NCBI RefSeq assembly: GCF_036208045.1
Contig: NZ_CP121472.1
Coordinates: forward strand, 5,095,531 to 5,159,530
Length of the DNA stretch: 64,000 nt
DNA from: Thiorhodovibrio winogradskyi
Lineage (GTDB): Bacteria; Pseudomonadota; Gammaproteobacteria; Chromatiales; Chromatiaceae
Direction: 5' to 3'
Both the position numbers and the translations under genes were made by a program. Below the pieces are notes generated by a model. That model did not search any database and was not told the DNA's origin. It was given only the letters and a program-made list of their open reading frames with translations. Shown in pieces: positions 12,345-21,661 of this stretch (its first letter is position 1; each line of letters begins with the position of its first letter).

Positions 12345-13490
12345 ATGGTGGGCAATAGCCGTCAAGCAGCTCAGGCCAGACAGGTGCTGCGCGCGGAGGC
12401 GCCACTTGGCGCCGTCATCGCGACAACTCTGGCCTTTCTGGTATTTGGCAAGGGCTGGCTATCGGACCTCGGCAATCCGCTCTGGCTTGCCTTGATGTTT
12501 ATCTGGCTGTTTGCGGTGATTCTGTGGGCTGCGCTGAAGGTTGTCCATCACGCGGATTGTCTGGCCATTCAACTCGGCGAGCCTTACGGCACCCTCATTC
12601 TGACCCTGTCGGTCATTTCCATCGAGGTGCTGATGATCGCCGCGCTCATGTTGAGCGGCAACAATAATCCGACCATGGCGCGCGATACCATGTTCGCCGT
12701 GGTCATGATTGTGCTCAATGGCATGGTGGGACTCACCCTGCTGCTCGGCGCGCTGCGCCACGGAGAGCAGTCCTACAACCTGCAGGGCGCCAATGCTTAT
12801 CTATCGGTTATTATTCCGCTGACCCTGTTGACCCTGCTCTTACCGGATTTGACGGTGTCCACCACGACACCCAGCTTGACTGGATTTCAGTCCGTTTTCC
12901 TGATTTTCATCTGTATCGCGCTCTACGGAACCTTCCTTGCCATACAGACGCTGCGCCACAGCGGCTACTTCGCGGAGCCTGAAACCCAGGCGACCAGCCA
13001 TGGGCAGGCCGGGCATGCCCATGAGGGGCTTGTAGTACGCTCAATCCCTTTCCACGCCTTGCTCCTGCTGGCCTACCTGATTCCCGTGGTAGTTCTGGCG
13101 AAAAAGCTCGCTCTGCCAATCGATTACGGTATTGAGGTACTCAAGTTGCCGGCCGCGCTGGGCGGCTTTATTGTCGCAGCCTTGGTGTTGACGCCGGAAG
13201 CCGTGGGCGCGGTTCAGGCGGCCTTGGTTAACCGACTCCAGCGCGCGGTCAACATTTTTCTTGGTTCCGTCATGGCCACCATCGGCTTGACGGTACCAGC
13301 CGTGCTAGCCATTAGCCTGGCTACCGGCAAACGGGTCGAATTGGGATTGCAAGGTGCCGACATTCTGATGCTGATCGTCACTTTATTGGTCTCAATGGTC
13401 ACTTTCAGCGCGGCACGCACAAATCTCTTGCAGGGCGTCGTCCATCTCACGCTATTTTTAGCCTACCTGATGCTGATTTTTGCCCCTTGA
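12345..13490 (+). CDS. chaA: ChaA-type calcium (sodium/potassium)-proton antiporter
   Basis: A 381-residue membrane protein of the Ca2+/cation antiporter superfamily. About eleven hydrophobic segments are visible. The first alpha repeat has GEPYGTLILTLSVISIEVLM and the second has ALVLTPEAVGAVQAALVNR with TIGLTVPAVLAISL; these acidic motifs (GEPYG...E and PE...) carry the transported cation. A hydrophilic loop rich in His/Gln (EPETQATSHGQAGHAHE) lies in the middle, where ChaA proteins have an acidic/His loop. The physiological ion (Ca2+, Na+ or K+) cannot be told from sequence. It is transcribed away from gltD, 101 bp downstream, and converges on the ClC gene. Confidence 0.9.
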   Translation: MVGNSRQAAQARQVLRAEAPLGAVIATTLAFLVFGKGWLSDLGNPLWLALMFIWLFAVILWAALKVVHHADCLAIQLGEPYGTLILTLSVISIEVLMIAALMLSGNNNPTMARDTMFAVVMIVLNGMVGLTLLLGALRHGEQSYNLQGANAYLSVIIPLTLLTLLLPDLTVSTTTPSLTGFQSVFLIFICIALYGTFLAIQTLRHSGYFAEPETQATSHGQAGHAHEGLVVRSIPFHALLLLAYLIPVVVLAKKLALPIDYGIEVLKLPAALGGFIVAALVLTPEAVGAVQAALVNRLQRAVNIFLGSVMATIGLTVPAVLAISLATGKRVELGLQGADILMLIVTLLVSMVTFSAARTNLLQGVVHLTLFLAYLMLIFAP

Positions 13491-13648
13491 TCGCTGTGAC
13501 CGGCCGAGCCACCTAGAGCTCAACTTCTTCCCAGAATCCAGATTCGAGGCACACATGCTGATCGGGTCAGGGATGCTCGAGCTCGGTGTATGAACATACA
13601 ACAAGCTGGCCATTGCCGCGAAAACCCAGGGCGCGATCACAAAACCAA

Positions 13649-15421
13649 TTAGTACTTGTAGGCAGTATCGATTCGCGAGCGCGTCAAGACACCGTAAATA
13701 TGATCTATGCCCGGTGCCAGCGGACGGCGAACATAGAGCGCTTGGGCACCGGTTTTCTCCATAATCTCCACGGCCTCTTGCAGACTAGCCTGCAAGTGAA
13801 TGGGTGCCAGTTCCAGGCGTTCACTGGGTATTGCCAGCAGGTCGATACTGGCCGCTTTTGGGTTCCGCGACAGGAAGGTTGCAACCGCGATACCCGGCAT
13901 CAGATAAATGGGCTTATCGCCCTTATTTACAATAATCCAGTCAGGGCTGTCAGCCACCAAGCACTCGGCCTTGGCGCGGTCCAGCTCAGCCAGTTGGTGA
14001 ACAAAATGGCGGTTCATCACCCCACCCACGGCCTGACGTCGCAACTCCTGTATCAGCGGATTAATGCGGTAATCCAGACCATTGGCACGAAGCATGGTGA
14101 TAAAGAGCGACACCTTGCCAAAGCCCTTGTAGCTAACCAGTAGAGCGATGATGATTGCCAGCATGCCAGGCATGATAACGCCGGGGCTGTGCGTCAACTC
14201 CACAATGGCGGTTAATCCGGCCAGCGGCGCCAGTAGACTGGCGCCCATCATGGCACCCATGCCAAGTAGCACGTAAAAGCTCACCGGCACCGTGCTGGCA
14301 TCGAGAAATTGCGCCGCCACCACGGCTGTGAGATTGCCAATCAGAGCCCCCATGAAGAGTGCCGGCCCGATGGTGCCGCCTGGAATGCCCAATCCGATGC
14401 TGGCCGAGGTGGCCATTAACTTCATCGCCAGCAACGTTAGCAGGAATTCCCAGGCGAGATGCGAGTCAAGCAGTCGACTCAAGGAGTCGAATCCCAGCCC
14501 CATCACCTGTGGCATAAGAGCACCACATAGCCCGGCCATGACCCCCCCGAGCACCAGTCGCCAGAAAAAAGGAAGTACTTTTGCCGCACCGGCAACACTC
14601 TGCACGGCCTGCGTATAAGCTGCCGACACCATGCCCGCTGCTACCCCAAGCAATATGACCGGCGACAGATCCGCCACTGAACTAACAACCGCTGGCGGCA
14701 CCTCAAAGAGCGGATTGGCATCAAAAACTGAAACAAACAACCAGTCCGCGCTGGCAGCGGCGAGAATAATGGGAACAAAAGTGGCAATGCTGTATTCGAG
14801 CGCGAGTACCTCGAGCGCGAAAATCACCCCAGCCAATGGCGTGTTGAAAGAGGCTGCAATACCCGCGGCGGTACCGCAGGCGACCATGATGCGAATGCTG
14901 TTGTTTGGCAGCCCCAACGCCTGGCCTAGTAGACTGCCATTGCTGGCACCGAGATAAACATGCGGCCCTTCCCGCCCGACCGAATGACCGCTGACAATCG
15001 CCACCGCCGCACCGATGAATTGCAGCATGAAGCCACGCAGAGTCAAGTGCCCCTGATGGTATTCCATACGCTCAAGCACCCGGGCAACGCCAAGCACTCG
15101 GATGCCTGCGGAAAAGCGCAGGAACATGACTGCGATGAGCAAGGCGCCAACGAGGGGCAACAATAAACGCGCGCCCAAGGATAGCGCCTCGTAGTTCTCG
15201 CCATGGTGGGGCAGCATCAGTGCCTGCGTGCCTTCAACTGCAAGGCGAAAACCGATGATGACCACCCCCGTGATCAGGCCGGTGAGAATACCGAGGAGCG
15301 CATGCCAAAGAAGGGCGTTCGGGCGAGCGATTTGCAGCCGCGCGCGATCAAGCAGCGCATCGGCAGCGGGATGGAGGCGACGCCAAAACTGAGCCAGATG
15401 GGAACCGGACATAAGAGGCAT
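13649..15421 (-). CDS. ClC-family chloride channel/transporter with C-terminal CBS region
   Basis: A 590-residue ClC protein. The anion-pathway motifs are present: GHSVGREGPHVYLGA (GREGP with the gating Glu), GTAAGIAASFNTPLAGVIFALE, and GIPGGTIGPALFMGALIGN (GxFxP equivalent). About ten hydrophobic helices fill residues 30-440, and the last ~150 residues look like a CBS-domain pair (VMNRHFVHQLAELD through IYGVLTRSRIDTAYKY), which usually bind adenine nucleotides and gate the protein. The gating glutamate allows either a channel or a Cl-/H+ exchanger. It is convergent with chaA across a 158-bp gap in which I see no gene or clear terminator. Confidence 0.92.
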   Translation of the reverse strand: MPLMSGSHLAQFWRRLHPAADALLDRARLQIARPNALLWHALLGILTGLITGVVIIGFRLAVEGTQALMLPHHGENYEALSLGARLLLPLVGALLIAVMFLRFSAGIRVLGVARVLERMEYHQGHLTLRGFMLQFIGAAVAIVSGHSVGREGPHVYLGASNGSLLGQALGLPNNSIRIMVACGTAAGIAASFNTPLAGVIFALEVLALEYSIATFVPIILAAASADWLFVSVFDANPLFEVPPAVVSSVADLSPVILLGVAAGMVSAAYTQAVQSVAGAAKVLPFFWRLVLGGVMAGLCGALMPQVMGLGFDSLSRLLDSHLAWEFLLTLLAMKLMATSASIGLGIPGGTIGPALFMGALIGNLTAVVAAQFLDASTVPVSFYVLLGMGAMMGASLLAPLAGLTAIVELTHSPGVIMPGMLAIIIALLVSYKGFGKVSLFITMLRANGLDYRINPLIQELRRQAVGGVMNRHFVHQLAELDRAKAECLVADSPDWIIVNKGDKPIYLMPGIAVATFLSRNPKAASIDLLAIPSERLELAPIHLQASLQEAVEIMEKTGAQALYVRRPLAPGIDHIYGVLTRSRIDTAYKY

Positions 15422-15855
15422 GATAGCCGCCCAGGCGATTGGCGGCCAGACAGCAGCCTGAACAGTCCCTGATGAACCTTTGCTTTACCGCCGAGGGGGC
15501 TAACCGAGGTATGTTCGGGATTGATGTGATTGCAAGAAAACCTAAAGATGGGAAGCAGACAGGGATCAGCGACCCCAAAGTGGATCAACATGTGGTGTAG
15601 AAACGGCTTTCAGCCGCTTCATGACGTGCCAGGCTGGCGCGTCTACTCACTAATCGGGCCTCCCATTAGGCATTAGAACGCGAAACTTGCCATTGTCAGG
15701 CAGGAAATGGACAAACACAAAAAGGCGCGCCGGGAAAGAGCTCAAATCCAGGCGCGCCCTTGGTTTTGGTGCGATCAATCGCCGTGCAATCGACCAACGC
15801 AGTTTGACCTGAGTGGTTGGGTAGTTGGGCGGTTTGGGTTGGCCAGTTGGGCGGA
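15422..15855. other. Intergenic region between the ClC gene and the H-NS-like gene (434 bp)
   Basis: No ORF here has recognisable homology. It contains a short hairpin (CGGCT-TTC-AGCCG, 15604-15616) and, nearer the H-NS-like gene, a terminator given separately. The stretch 15806-15850 is a run of GGTTGGGTAGTTGGGCGGTTTG-like imperfect repeats. Confidence 0.55.
15719..15758 (-). terminator. Rho-independent terminator after the H-NS-like gene
   Basis: On the minus strand an 8-bp GGCGCGCC stem (arms 15751-15758 and 15724-15731, 19-nt loop) is followed by TTTTT (15723-15719). It lies about 100 bp downstream of the H-NS-like stop codon. Each arm is itself a palindrome, so other foldings are possible. 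Confidence 0.7.
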
Positions 15856-16236
15856 TCAGGATTCTGGATGCATATAGTCTTGCTTGTAGCGCTCGCGATC
15901 ACCTTTGTCTGCTGGATTCAAGCCAACGGCAGTCATGCGCTCTTTCATCCAACCCGGCAGGGGACCACGCACGTAAACAAAGTTGGAATCGGCATTATCG
16001 ACATAGCGCGGGTAGGAACGCGCTCCGCCCGAGCGGCGTGAATTGCGACGGCCAGCAAAAGCGTCGGCGACTTCGCCAACGGTAAAACCCTCGTCTTTGA
16101 TTCGTTGCTTGAATTCCGAGATGAGTTCCGCCTTGCGCTGATCGCGTTTGGCAGCGAGGACGCGCTCGACTTCTTTCTGCTCGGCCTCGAGGGATTCCAG
16201 TTTGGCCCTGAGTTCGGTGTATTCCATTTCGTCCAT
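15856..16236 (-). CDS. H-NS-family nucleoid-associated protein
   Basis: A 126-residue H-NS-like protein expected to oligomerise through its N-terminus and bind AT-rich, often foreign, DNA through its C-terminus. Residues 1-50 are a charged coiled coil (YTELRAKLESLEAEQKEVE). The linker is basic and Arg/Ser/Gly-rich (GRRNSRRSGGARS). The C-terminal domain (YVRGPLPGWMKERM and the Lys/Arg/Tyr-rich tail) matches the H-NS DNA-binding domain pattern (xGRGxxPxWM), but the usual TWSGRGR core is replaced by VYVRGPLPGW. Flanked by its own terminator and a candidate promoter, so probably monocistronic. Target genes cannot be named. Confidence 0.85.
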   Translation of the reverse strand: MDEMEYTELRAKLESLEAEQKEVERVLAAKRDQRKAELISEFKQRIKDEGFTVGEVADAFAGRRNSRRSGGARSYPRYVDNADSNFVYVRGPLPGWMKERMTAVGLNPADKGDRERYKQDYMHPES

Positions 16237-16720
16237 TAGTGCTTGCTCTCTCTTGTGTGATTCCGCGAAAAATTACGTCTTTTCAGGCCAGCGATGCGCT
16301 TGGATATAAACCAATTGCCCAACACTTTGCCGTTAGTTCGCTATTATAGCCGGTCTCCCTGGTTGATTGGCAAGGGTTGATTGACAAATTGAAATGGAAA
16401 CAGGCAAATTGATCATGACCTTGGCATGGATGAAAAAGGCATGGCAGCTCCTCCAACACCGGCATCATCCCTAATATTCGCGTTTTTCTTATCGCCTGTT
16501 GCCGCCCCCTGACTATGAGCAAATCAGCGACCATAGGCCATGGTGCGGATTATCATTGCGCTGCCTGACCCGTGACCCCGAGACTCTTCAATCAGCAGGA
16601 CTGGATAGACATGTACTGATAAAGCTCGGGCGGCAGAAGTCCTGCTTCAGCGCCAATTTCTGTCCCCATTCCCGCTTGCTCAGACAATTCAAAACCGCAC
16701 AACAGCCCCATCGACCGCCC
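16237..16720. other. Intergenic region between the H-NS-like gene and modD (484 bp)
   Basis: Holds the leftward promoter of the H-NS-like gene (separate entry) and AT-rich sequence around 16375-16425. The modD frame stays open back to 16499, but those 74 upstream codons resemble no ModD, so they are treated as untranslated. No RNA gene was seen; a ModE-type operator was looked for and not recognised. Confidence 0.5.
16343..16373 (-). promoter_or_regulatory. Candidate sigma-70 promoter of the H-NS-like gene
   Basis: On the minus strand: TTGCCA (16373-16368), a 19-bp spacer, and a perfect TATAAT (16348-16343). The -10 is strong while the spacer is longer than ideal. Transcription would start near 16336, leaving a leader of about 100 nt. 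Confidence 0.5.
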
Positions 16721-17599
16721 ATGGCTACAGCATCCATCCTAACCGTCACGCCACCAATGCTGAGCGACGCCACGCTTCATGCCTTATTGGAAGAAGACGC
16801 GCCCTATGGCGATCTCACCACTGAGTCTCTCGGCATTGGCAGTGCACCAGGGCGTATTCGCTTCTTTGTGCGAGACCCCATGCGAGTTTGCGGGACCGAG
16901 GAAGCCGTGCGCATGTTCGAGTTATGCGGCGCGCGCAGTCATCTGATCACGGCCTCCGGGCAGGAAGGCGCGACCGGCACCCTGTTGCTCGAGGCAGAGG
17001 GCAATGCTGGCGCCCTGCACCGCGGTTGGAAGGCCGCTCAAACCCTGGTGGAATGGTGTTCTGGGATTAGCACGAGCGCCGCCGCGATCACGGCAGCCGC
17101 TCGCCGCGGGCATCCGCATGCCCTGGTGGCCGGCACGCGCAAGAATGTTCCGGGCAACCGGCGCCTGGCAGCCAAGGCGTTTGTCGCCGGCGGTGCGGTG
17201 ATGCATCGCCTGGGCCTGTCGGAAACCCTACTGATATTCGCCGAGCACCGCGCTTTTTTGGGCGCCTGTCTTGACGCTGGGGGGCCGTCAGAGACGCTCA
17301 AACGCTTGCGCCACCGCTGCCCCGAGAAGCGCGTGGTGGTGGAAGTCAGCAGCCTGGAAGAGGCGCTGCGATGGGGCGAAGCAGACGTGCTGCAACTGGA
17401 GAAATTCACACCCGAGCTGGTCGCTCAGACCCGTGCCGCCTTGCACGAGCGCCAGGCGCCAGCCCTGGTGGCCGCCGCCGGTGGCATCAATGCGACCAAT
17501 GCCGAAGACTACGCCCGCGCCGGGGCGCATTTGCTGGTCACCACGGCGCCCCACCTGGCGCCGCCGCGCGATGTTCAGGTGCGTTTCGATGCGTTGTAA
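16721..17599 (+). CDS. modD: ModD, quinolinate phosphoribosyltransferase-like protein of molybdenum context
   Basis: ModD proteins are NadC paralogues usually encoded with the molybdate transporter; their reaction is not settled. The product shows the NadC-like N-terminal domain (LLEEDAPYGDLTTESLGI) and barrel segments VEWCSGIST, VAGTRKNVPGNRRLAAKAFVAGG split across the active site (Arg and Lys contacts for phosphoribosyl substrates), EVSSLEEALRWGEADVLQLEKFTPE and AAAGGINATNAEDYARAGAHLLVTTAP. The VAGTRKN version and overall pattern fit ModD rather than NadC. I start at ATG 16721 (292 residues); ATG 16757 would fit the shortest relatives. No modABC is in the window, though a molybdopterin enzyme lies 5 kb away. 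The stop overlaps the convergent DnaJ-related gene by 25 bp. Confidence 0.82.
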   Translation: MATASILTVTPPMLSDATLHALLEEDAPYGDLTTESLGIGSAPGRIRFFVRDPMRVCGTEEAVRMFELCGARSHLITASGQEGATGTLLLEAEGNAGALHRGWKAAQTLVEWCSGISTSAAAITAAARRGHPHALVAGTRKNVPGNRRLAAKAFVAGGAVMHRLGLSETLLIFAEHRAFLGACLDAGGPSETLKRLRHRCPEKRVVVEVSSLEEALRWGEADVLQLEKFTPELVAQTRAALHERQAPALVAAAGGINATNAEDYARAGAHLLVTTAPHLAPPRDVQVRFDAL

Positions 17600-18339
17600 C
17601 CGGCGCTGCGCTCAAGTACCTGCTTGGCCGATATCAGGCGGCTGAAAGAGTCCGCATCGCCGCCGCGATCAGGGTGCAGGCGCATGGCCAACTCCCGATA
17701 GCGCCGCCGCACCACCTGCGCATCGACGGGATCAACCAACCCAAGCACGGCCAAGGCGGCCGCGCGACTTTCTAACGCAAAATACCTCATCCAGAAATCC
17801 CCCAGCCAGTCGACAACCTGTTGCGCATCCGTGATTGTCAGTTGGTGAATATCGAGATAATAGGCGCGTAACGGATCGCGGCGCGCCAATGCCCGTGGCT
17901 GACATGAGCCCGCGAAGCCGTTCCCGAAGCCGTCAGGCCGCAGCACAATGCAGAGGACGTCGATTTCAAGCCAGGCGCTGCCGACCGCCGCCAGCCGGTC
18001 ACGCAAACGATAGAGCGCATTGAACAGCAGAAAATGCGCCTGAAAGAGCGCCAGTTCACTGCAAAATAAGCCAGGATGACCAGGCTCGGAACGCGAGGGC
18101 GCGCTGGCACAAGCTGCATGATTTCTTTGTTCAAGCGCCCGCAGTAGATCGTACTCACTGATGCCATCGGGATGATTTTTGAGAATATCGAGCAGCAGGG
18201 TTAGCGTCTCGTCAGCCAGCCCGGCGCTTTTCTGGTCAGCCTTTTGCTGATCAATGCTTTTCTGGCAGGCACTTAGCTGCTTCTCTTCGCATTTTATCTC
18301 AAAAGAACCCAACTCAAAAGGCACAACGGATTCATTCAC
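17575..18339 (-). CDS. DnaJ-related protein (N-terminal DnaJ-related domain plus C-terminal J domain)
   Basis: A 254-residue protein with the J domain at the C-terminus: helix II and the HPD tripeptide are in YRELAMRLHPDRGGDADSF, preceded by a degenerate helix I (LAVLGLVDPVDAQVVRRRY). The J domain would stimulate a DnaK-type ATPase. The N-terminal ~180 residues (LLLDILKNHPDGISEYDLLRAL, ALFQAHFLLFNALYRLRD) match the DnaJ-related N-terminal family of gammaproteobacteria, of unknown role. The start codon is GTG at 18339, inside a 14-bp tandem repeat that offers further GTGs in rotating frames, so the true start is uncertain. Ends in a convergent overlap with modD. Confidence 0.85.
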   Translation of the reverse strand: MNESVVPFELGSFEIKCEEKQLSACQKSIDQQKADQKSAGLADETLTLLLDILKNHPDGISEYDLLRALEQRNHAACASAPSRSEPGHPGLFCSELALFQAHFLLFNALYRLRDRLAAVGSAWLEIDVLCIVLRPDGFGNGFAGSCQPRALARRDPLRAYYLDIHQLTITDAQQVVDWLGDFWMRYFALESRAAALAVLGLVDPVDAQVVRRRYRELAMRLHPDRGGDADSFSRLISAKQVLERSAGYNASKRT

Positions 18340-18384
18340 GGGGATTCACTCACGGGGATTCACTCACGGGGATTCACTCAGGGG
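18330..18384. repeat. 14-bp tandem repeat (about four copies) over the start of the DnaJ-related gene
   Basis: Units of ATTCACTCACGGGG: 18330-18343 (one mismatch), 18344-18357, 18358-18371 and a 13-bp copy 18372-18384. On the minus strand each reads roughly CCCCGTGAGTGAAT and contains a GTG. A change of one unit would move the upstream GTGs by 14 nt, out of frame with each other. Confidence 0.93.
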
Positions 18385-18404
18385 ATTTCGCCATCGGAAG
18401 GGCG

Positions 18405-19685
18405 TCATCGTTGCGGCCGATGCGGCAATTGCAGTAACAGCCCGCCGCCAATTAAAAACAGCAGCGCCAAGGGTAGAATGCTCGTGCGCGGGCTGGCGGA
18501 GACAAACAACAGCGGCGTCAAAGCCATGAGCAAAGGCCCAAGCACAGTGGCAAATTTGCCGACCAGGTTGAAAACACCGAAGTATTCGGCACTCTTGTGC
18601 GCCGGAATCAGACTAGCGAACAAGGACCGCGAGAGACTCTGCACACCGCCCTGCACCAGTCCGATGGCAACGGCCAGCAAATAGAAATCCCGGCTGGATT
18701 CAAGCAAGGCCCAAGCATAGACAATAACGCCCAGATAAACCCCTAGGCCAATTAATATTCCGGCGCGTGCGCCAATTCGTTGCCCGACCCAGCCAAACAG
18801 CAGCGCCGCCGGCAAGGCGACGAATTGGGTCAGCAGGAGCGCCGAAATCAGCCCGGACTGATCCAGTCCCAGCACCCGGTCGCCAAAGAACACCGCCGTT
18901 TTGATCACCGTATTGACGCCATCAATATAGAGCCAGTAAGCGATCAGAAAGACCACCAGCAGGCGCTCGGCGCGAATGGCTTTCAGGGTATCAACCAATT
19001 GATGCCAGGCACCCGCCCAGACCTGATCCGTTGGCACTTGCTCGCGCGCCTGCCTGGTGCGCACCATGAACAAGAGCGGCAGGGTGAAAACCAACCACCA
19101 GAGTGATACCGACAAAAATGACAGCCGCACCGCCGCGCCGGCATCACTCAAGCCGAACCAGTCGAACTTTAGGACCATGGCGACATTGAGCGCGAACAGC
19201 AGCCCGCCGCCGCCATAACCAAGCGCGTAGCCAAGTGCCGAGACGCGATCCATGTTGCGGCCACGGGCAACATGCGGCAGCAAGGAGTCGTAGAAGATGT
19301 TGCCCCCGGCAAAGCCGATGCTGGCCGTCGCGTACAGCAGCAGCGCCATGGCCCACTGGCCGTTTTGCACCCAGGCCAGCGCGGCTGTCGCGACAATACC
19401 CAGGCTGGCAAAACCGGCCAGAAAGCCGTTGCGCCAGCCGCCACGGTCGGCAATCACTCCAAACAAGGGTCCGCTGAGGCCAATCAGCAGGCTTGATAGG
19501 GCCAGGGCGATGTTGAACCAGAACTGCGCCTGCTCGGTGTCGAGTCTGCCGCTGATAGCACTGTAGAACACGGGAAAGAACCCCGCCATGACAGTAGTCG
19601 CGAAGGCGGAATTGCCCCAGTCGTAAAGCGCCCAGGCGAACACCTCGCGCGCTGGGGATCGGGTCTCGGTTTGAACAAGGACCAC
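18405..19685 (-). CDS. MFS transporter, UMF1 (Atg22-like) type
   Basis: An inner-membrane transporter with about twelve hydrophobic helices. The opening EVFAWALYDWGNSAFATTVMAGFFPVFY (seen in two halves, YDWGNSAF being the signature) and GPLFGVIADRGGWRN identify the UMF1 group, related to yeast vacuolar Atg22. The substrate is unknown; amino-acid efflux is only suggested by the eukaryotic relatives. The frame opens at GTG 19742, but I prefer the GTG at 19685, which has AGGAG six bases upstream and leaves a typical short N-terminus (426 residues). It lies 65 bp upstream of the DnaJ-related gene on the same strand, the two being separated by the 14-bp repeat. Confidence 0.88.
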   Translation of the reverse strand: MVLVQTETRSPAREVFAWALYDWGNSAFATTVMAGFFPVFYSAISGRLDTEQAQFWFNIALALSSLLIGLSGPLFGVIADRGGWRNGFLAGFASLGIVATAALAWVQNGQWAMALLLYATASIGFAGGNIFYDSLLPHVARGRNMDRVSALGYALGYGGGGLLFALNVAMVLKFDWFGLSDAGAAVRLSFLSVSLWWLVFTLPLLFMVRTRQAREQVPTDQVWAGAWHQLVDTLKAIRAERLLVVFLIAYWLYIDGVNTVIKTAVFFGDRVLGLDQSGLISALLLTQFVALPAALLFGWVGQRIGARAGILIGLGVYLGVIVYAWALLESSRDFYLLAVAIGLVQGGVQSLSRSLFASLIPAHKSAEYFGVFNLVGKFATVLGPLLMALTPLLFVSASPRTSILPLALLFLIGGGLLLQLPHRPQR

Positions 19686-19773
19686 CTGCGCTCCTGCCGC
19701 GATCACGGCGCTGTTTGAGTGAGCGTCGCGCGACCTTTGCACGCGGCACCGGATTCGAATCGGGATTTCAACC

Positions 19774-19801
19774 TTGTGATCAAGGATAGCAGCGATATAC
19801 T
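19774..19801 (+). promoter_or_regulatory. Candidate sigma-70 promoter for the sugar phosphorylase operon
   Basis: TTGTGA (19774-19779), 16-bp spacer, TATACT (19796-19801). Expected start near 19808, about 60 nt before the phosphorylase ATG. Confidence 0.55.
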
Positions 19802-19868
19802 TAAGACTTTACCTGCATTGGCCGTCGCTCAGGCCCAAGCGGAAAACACATAAAGGGCACCTTTATCC

Positions 19869-21623
19869 ATGACCAGCTCCACGCCACCAACACCCCGGGC
19901 ATTGCCCGTTGGTGTGATGTTCAACGCCTATCCCGACAGCATCGGCGACACCCTATCCGACCAGGTCGCGCTTCTGCAGCGACCGGAGTTCAAGGATGCT
20001 TTCTCACTACTCTATCTGCTGCCGACCTTTTTCAACAGCGATCTTGATCGCGGATTTTCCGTCATCGACTATGACATCAACCGGGAGTTGGTTCAGCCCG
20101 AGGATATCGCGGCGCTCAAGGCGCTGAACATTGAGTTTAAGTTCGATCTGGTGCTGAATCATCTGTCGGTCAATTCACCGCAGTTCCGAGACCTGCTCGC
20201 CCATGGCGATGCCTCGGAGTATCGGGATTTTTTCGTCGACTGGAACCAGTTTTGGGAGGGCCACGGCCAGATGGGGTCGGATGGCTATATGATCCCGGAT
20301 GACTGGTGCCTGCAGAAGCTATTCATGCGCAAGCCTGGGCTGCCAATTCTGATGGTACGATTCCCGGACGGCTCGCTGCGTCCTTACTGGAATACCTTTT
20401 ATCAGAAAATTCTCTATCGCGAGCTGGACCTCGCGGATCTCGAGCCCATTCCCGGTCTGGACCAAGACGCGCGGGAACATATGCTGACCATGATCAATCA
20501 TGCGATTCGCGCCGATTCGCAGATCGACCATATCGACTTCGGCGCCTTTGGTGACTGTCGCCAACGGATTATCGACATTGTCGAGAGCAAGCGCGACTAC
20601 CTCGGCCAGATGGACCTCAATGCGCGCTCGGAGAAGGTGTGGGATTTTTATGCCGAGACCTTCGCCAAACTCAAGGCCTATGGCGCGCGCATTATTCGTC
20701 TGGATGCCTTTGCCTACCTGCACAAGGCGCCCGGCGAGGCCAATTTCTTCAACACCCCCGGCACCTGGGACTATCTCGACCGTCTCAAGCACATGGCGCT
20801 CGAGTACGACCTCATCGTCTTCCCCGAGATTCATACCGAATACGGGCGGGGTTTGCACGAGGATGTCGCCAACAAAGGTTTTCCGATTTACGACTTTTTC
20901 TTCCCCGGGCTGCTCATCGACGCGCTCGACCGGGGCGACAACCGCGCCCTGCTCAACTGGATCAAAGAGGTCGACAGCAAGGAGCTCAAGACCATCAATA
21001 TGCTCGGCTGCCATGATGGCATTCCAGTGTTGGATTTGCGCGGCGTGGAAGTCGACGGCGGCTTGCGTCCCGGCTTGCTCGATGACGCGCGCATCGAAGC
21101 CACCATGGAACGGCTGATCGAACGCGGCGGCCGGGTCAAGAATCTCTATGGGCCAGATGGTAAAAAGATTGCCTACTACCAGCTCAACGCCACCTTTTTT
21201 AGCGCCCTCGGCGAGGATGAGCGCAAACTGCGCCTGGCGCGTGCCATTCAGATGTTCATCCCAGGTATTCCGCAGGTGTGGTATCTGGATCTGTTCGCCG
21301 GAAGGAACAACTACGCCGCGGCCGACCAAGGCGGCCCCGCCGGGCACAAGGAGATCAACCGCACCAATCTGAGCGCGGCCGATATTGAACTGGGACTAAG
21401 CCAACCTGTGGTCCTGGATCAGCTTGATCTGATCCGCATGCGCAATTGCGCCCCGGCTTTTCAAGGGCAGTTGCACATTCACAAGACCGAACCGAATCAG
21501 CTTTCCCTGCACTGGCGGAAAGAGGAGTTCACAGCGGACCTGGAGGCCAATTTAAGCGATCTTACTTTCAGTGTGCGCTACAGCGATGCAACTGGGCGGG
21601 AAGAGTCCAAATCCTACCTCTAA
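19869..21623 (+). CDS. GH13 sucrose-phosphorylase-like enzyme
   Basis: A 584-residue alpha-glucan-type phosphorylase of glycoside hydrolase family 13, subfamily 18. These enzymes reversibly split sucrose (or glucosylglycerate, glucosylglycerol, sucrose-6'-phosphate) with phosphate to glucose-1-phosphate. Catalytic elements are visible: nucleophile Asp in IIRLDAFAYLHK, acid/base Glu in VFPEIHTEYG and the transition-state Asp in LGCHDGIPVLD; FDLVLNHLS is the conserved region I equivalent. The loop sequence that sets acceptor specificity cannot be read by eye. The next gene, 38 bp on, is a sucrose-phosphatase-like HAD enzyme, pointing to sucrose or a glucosyl-glycerol/glycerate compatible solute. 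Preceded by a plausible promoter. Confidence 0.87.
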   Translation: MTSSTPPTPRALPVGVMFNAYPDSIGDTLSDQVALLQRPEFKDAFSLLYLLPTFFNSDLDRGFSVIDYDINRELVQPEDIAALKALNIEFKFDLVLNHLSVNSPQFRDLLAHGDASEYRDFFVDWNQFWEGHGQMGSDGYMIPDDWCLQKLFMRKPGLPILMVRFPDGSLRPYWNTFYQKILYRELDLADLEPIPGLDQDAREHMLTMINHAIRADSQIDHIDFGAFGDCRQRIIDIVESKRDYLGQMDLNARSEKVWDFYAETFAKLKAYGARIIRLDAFAYLHKAPGEANFFNTPGTWDYLDRLKHMALEYDLIVFPEIHTEYGRGLHEDVANKGFPIYDFFFPGLLIDALDRGDNRALLNWIKEVDSKELKTINMLGCHDGIPVLDLRGVEVDGGLRPGLLDDARIEATMERLIERGGRVKNLYGPDGKKIAYYQLNATFFSALGEDERKLRLARAIQMFIPGIPQVWYLDLFAGRNNYAAADQGGPAGHKEINRTNLSAADIELGLSQPVVLDQLDLIRMRNCAPAFQGQLHIHKTEPNQLSLHWRKEEFTADLEANLSDLTFSVRYSDATGREESKSYL

Positions 21624-21661
21624 TCCATTCACGCTGCTTTCACCTTAAGGAGCACATCATC

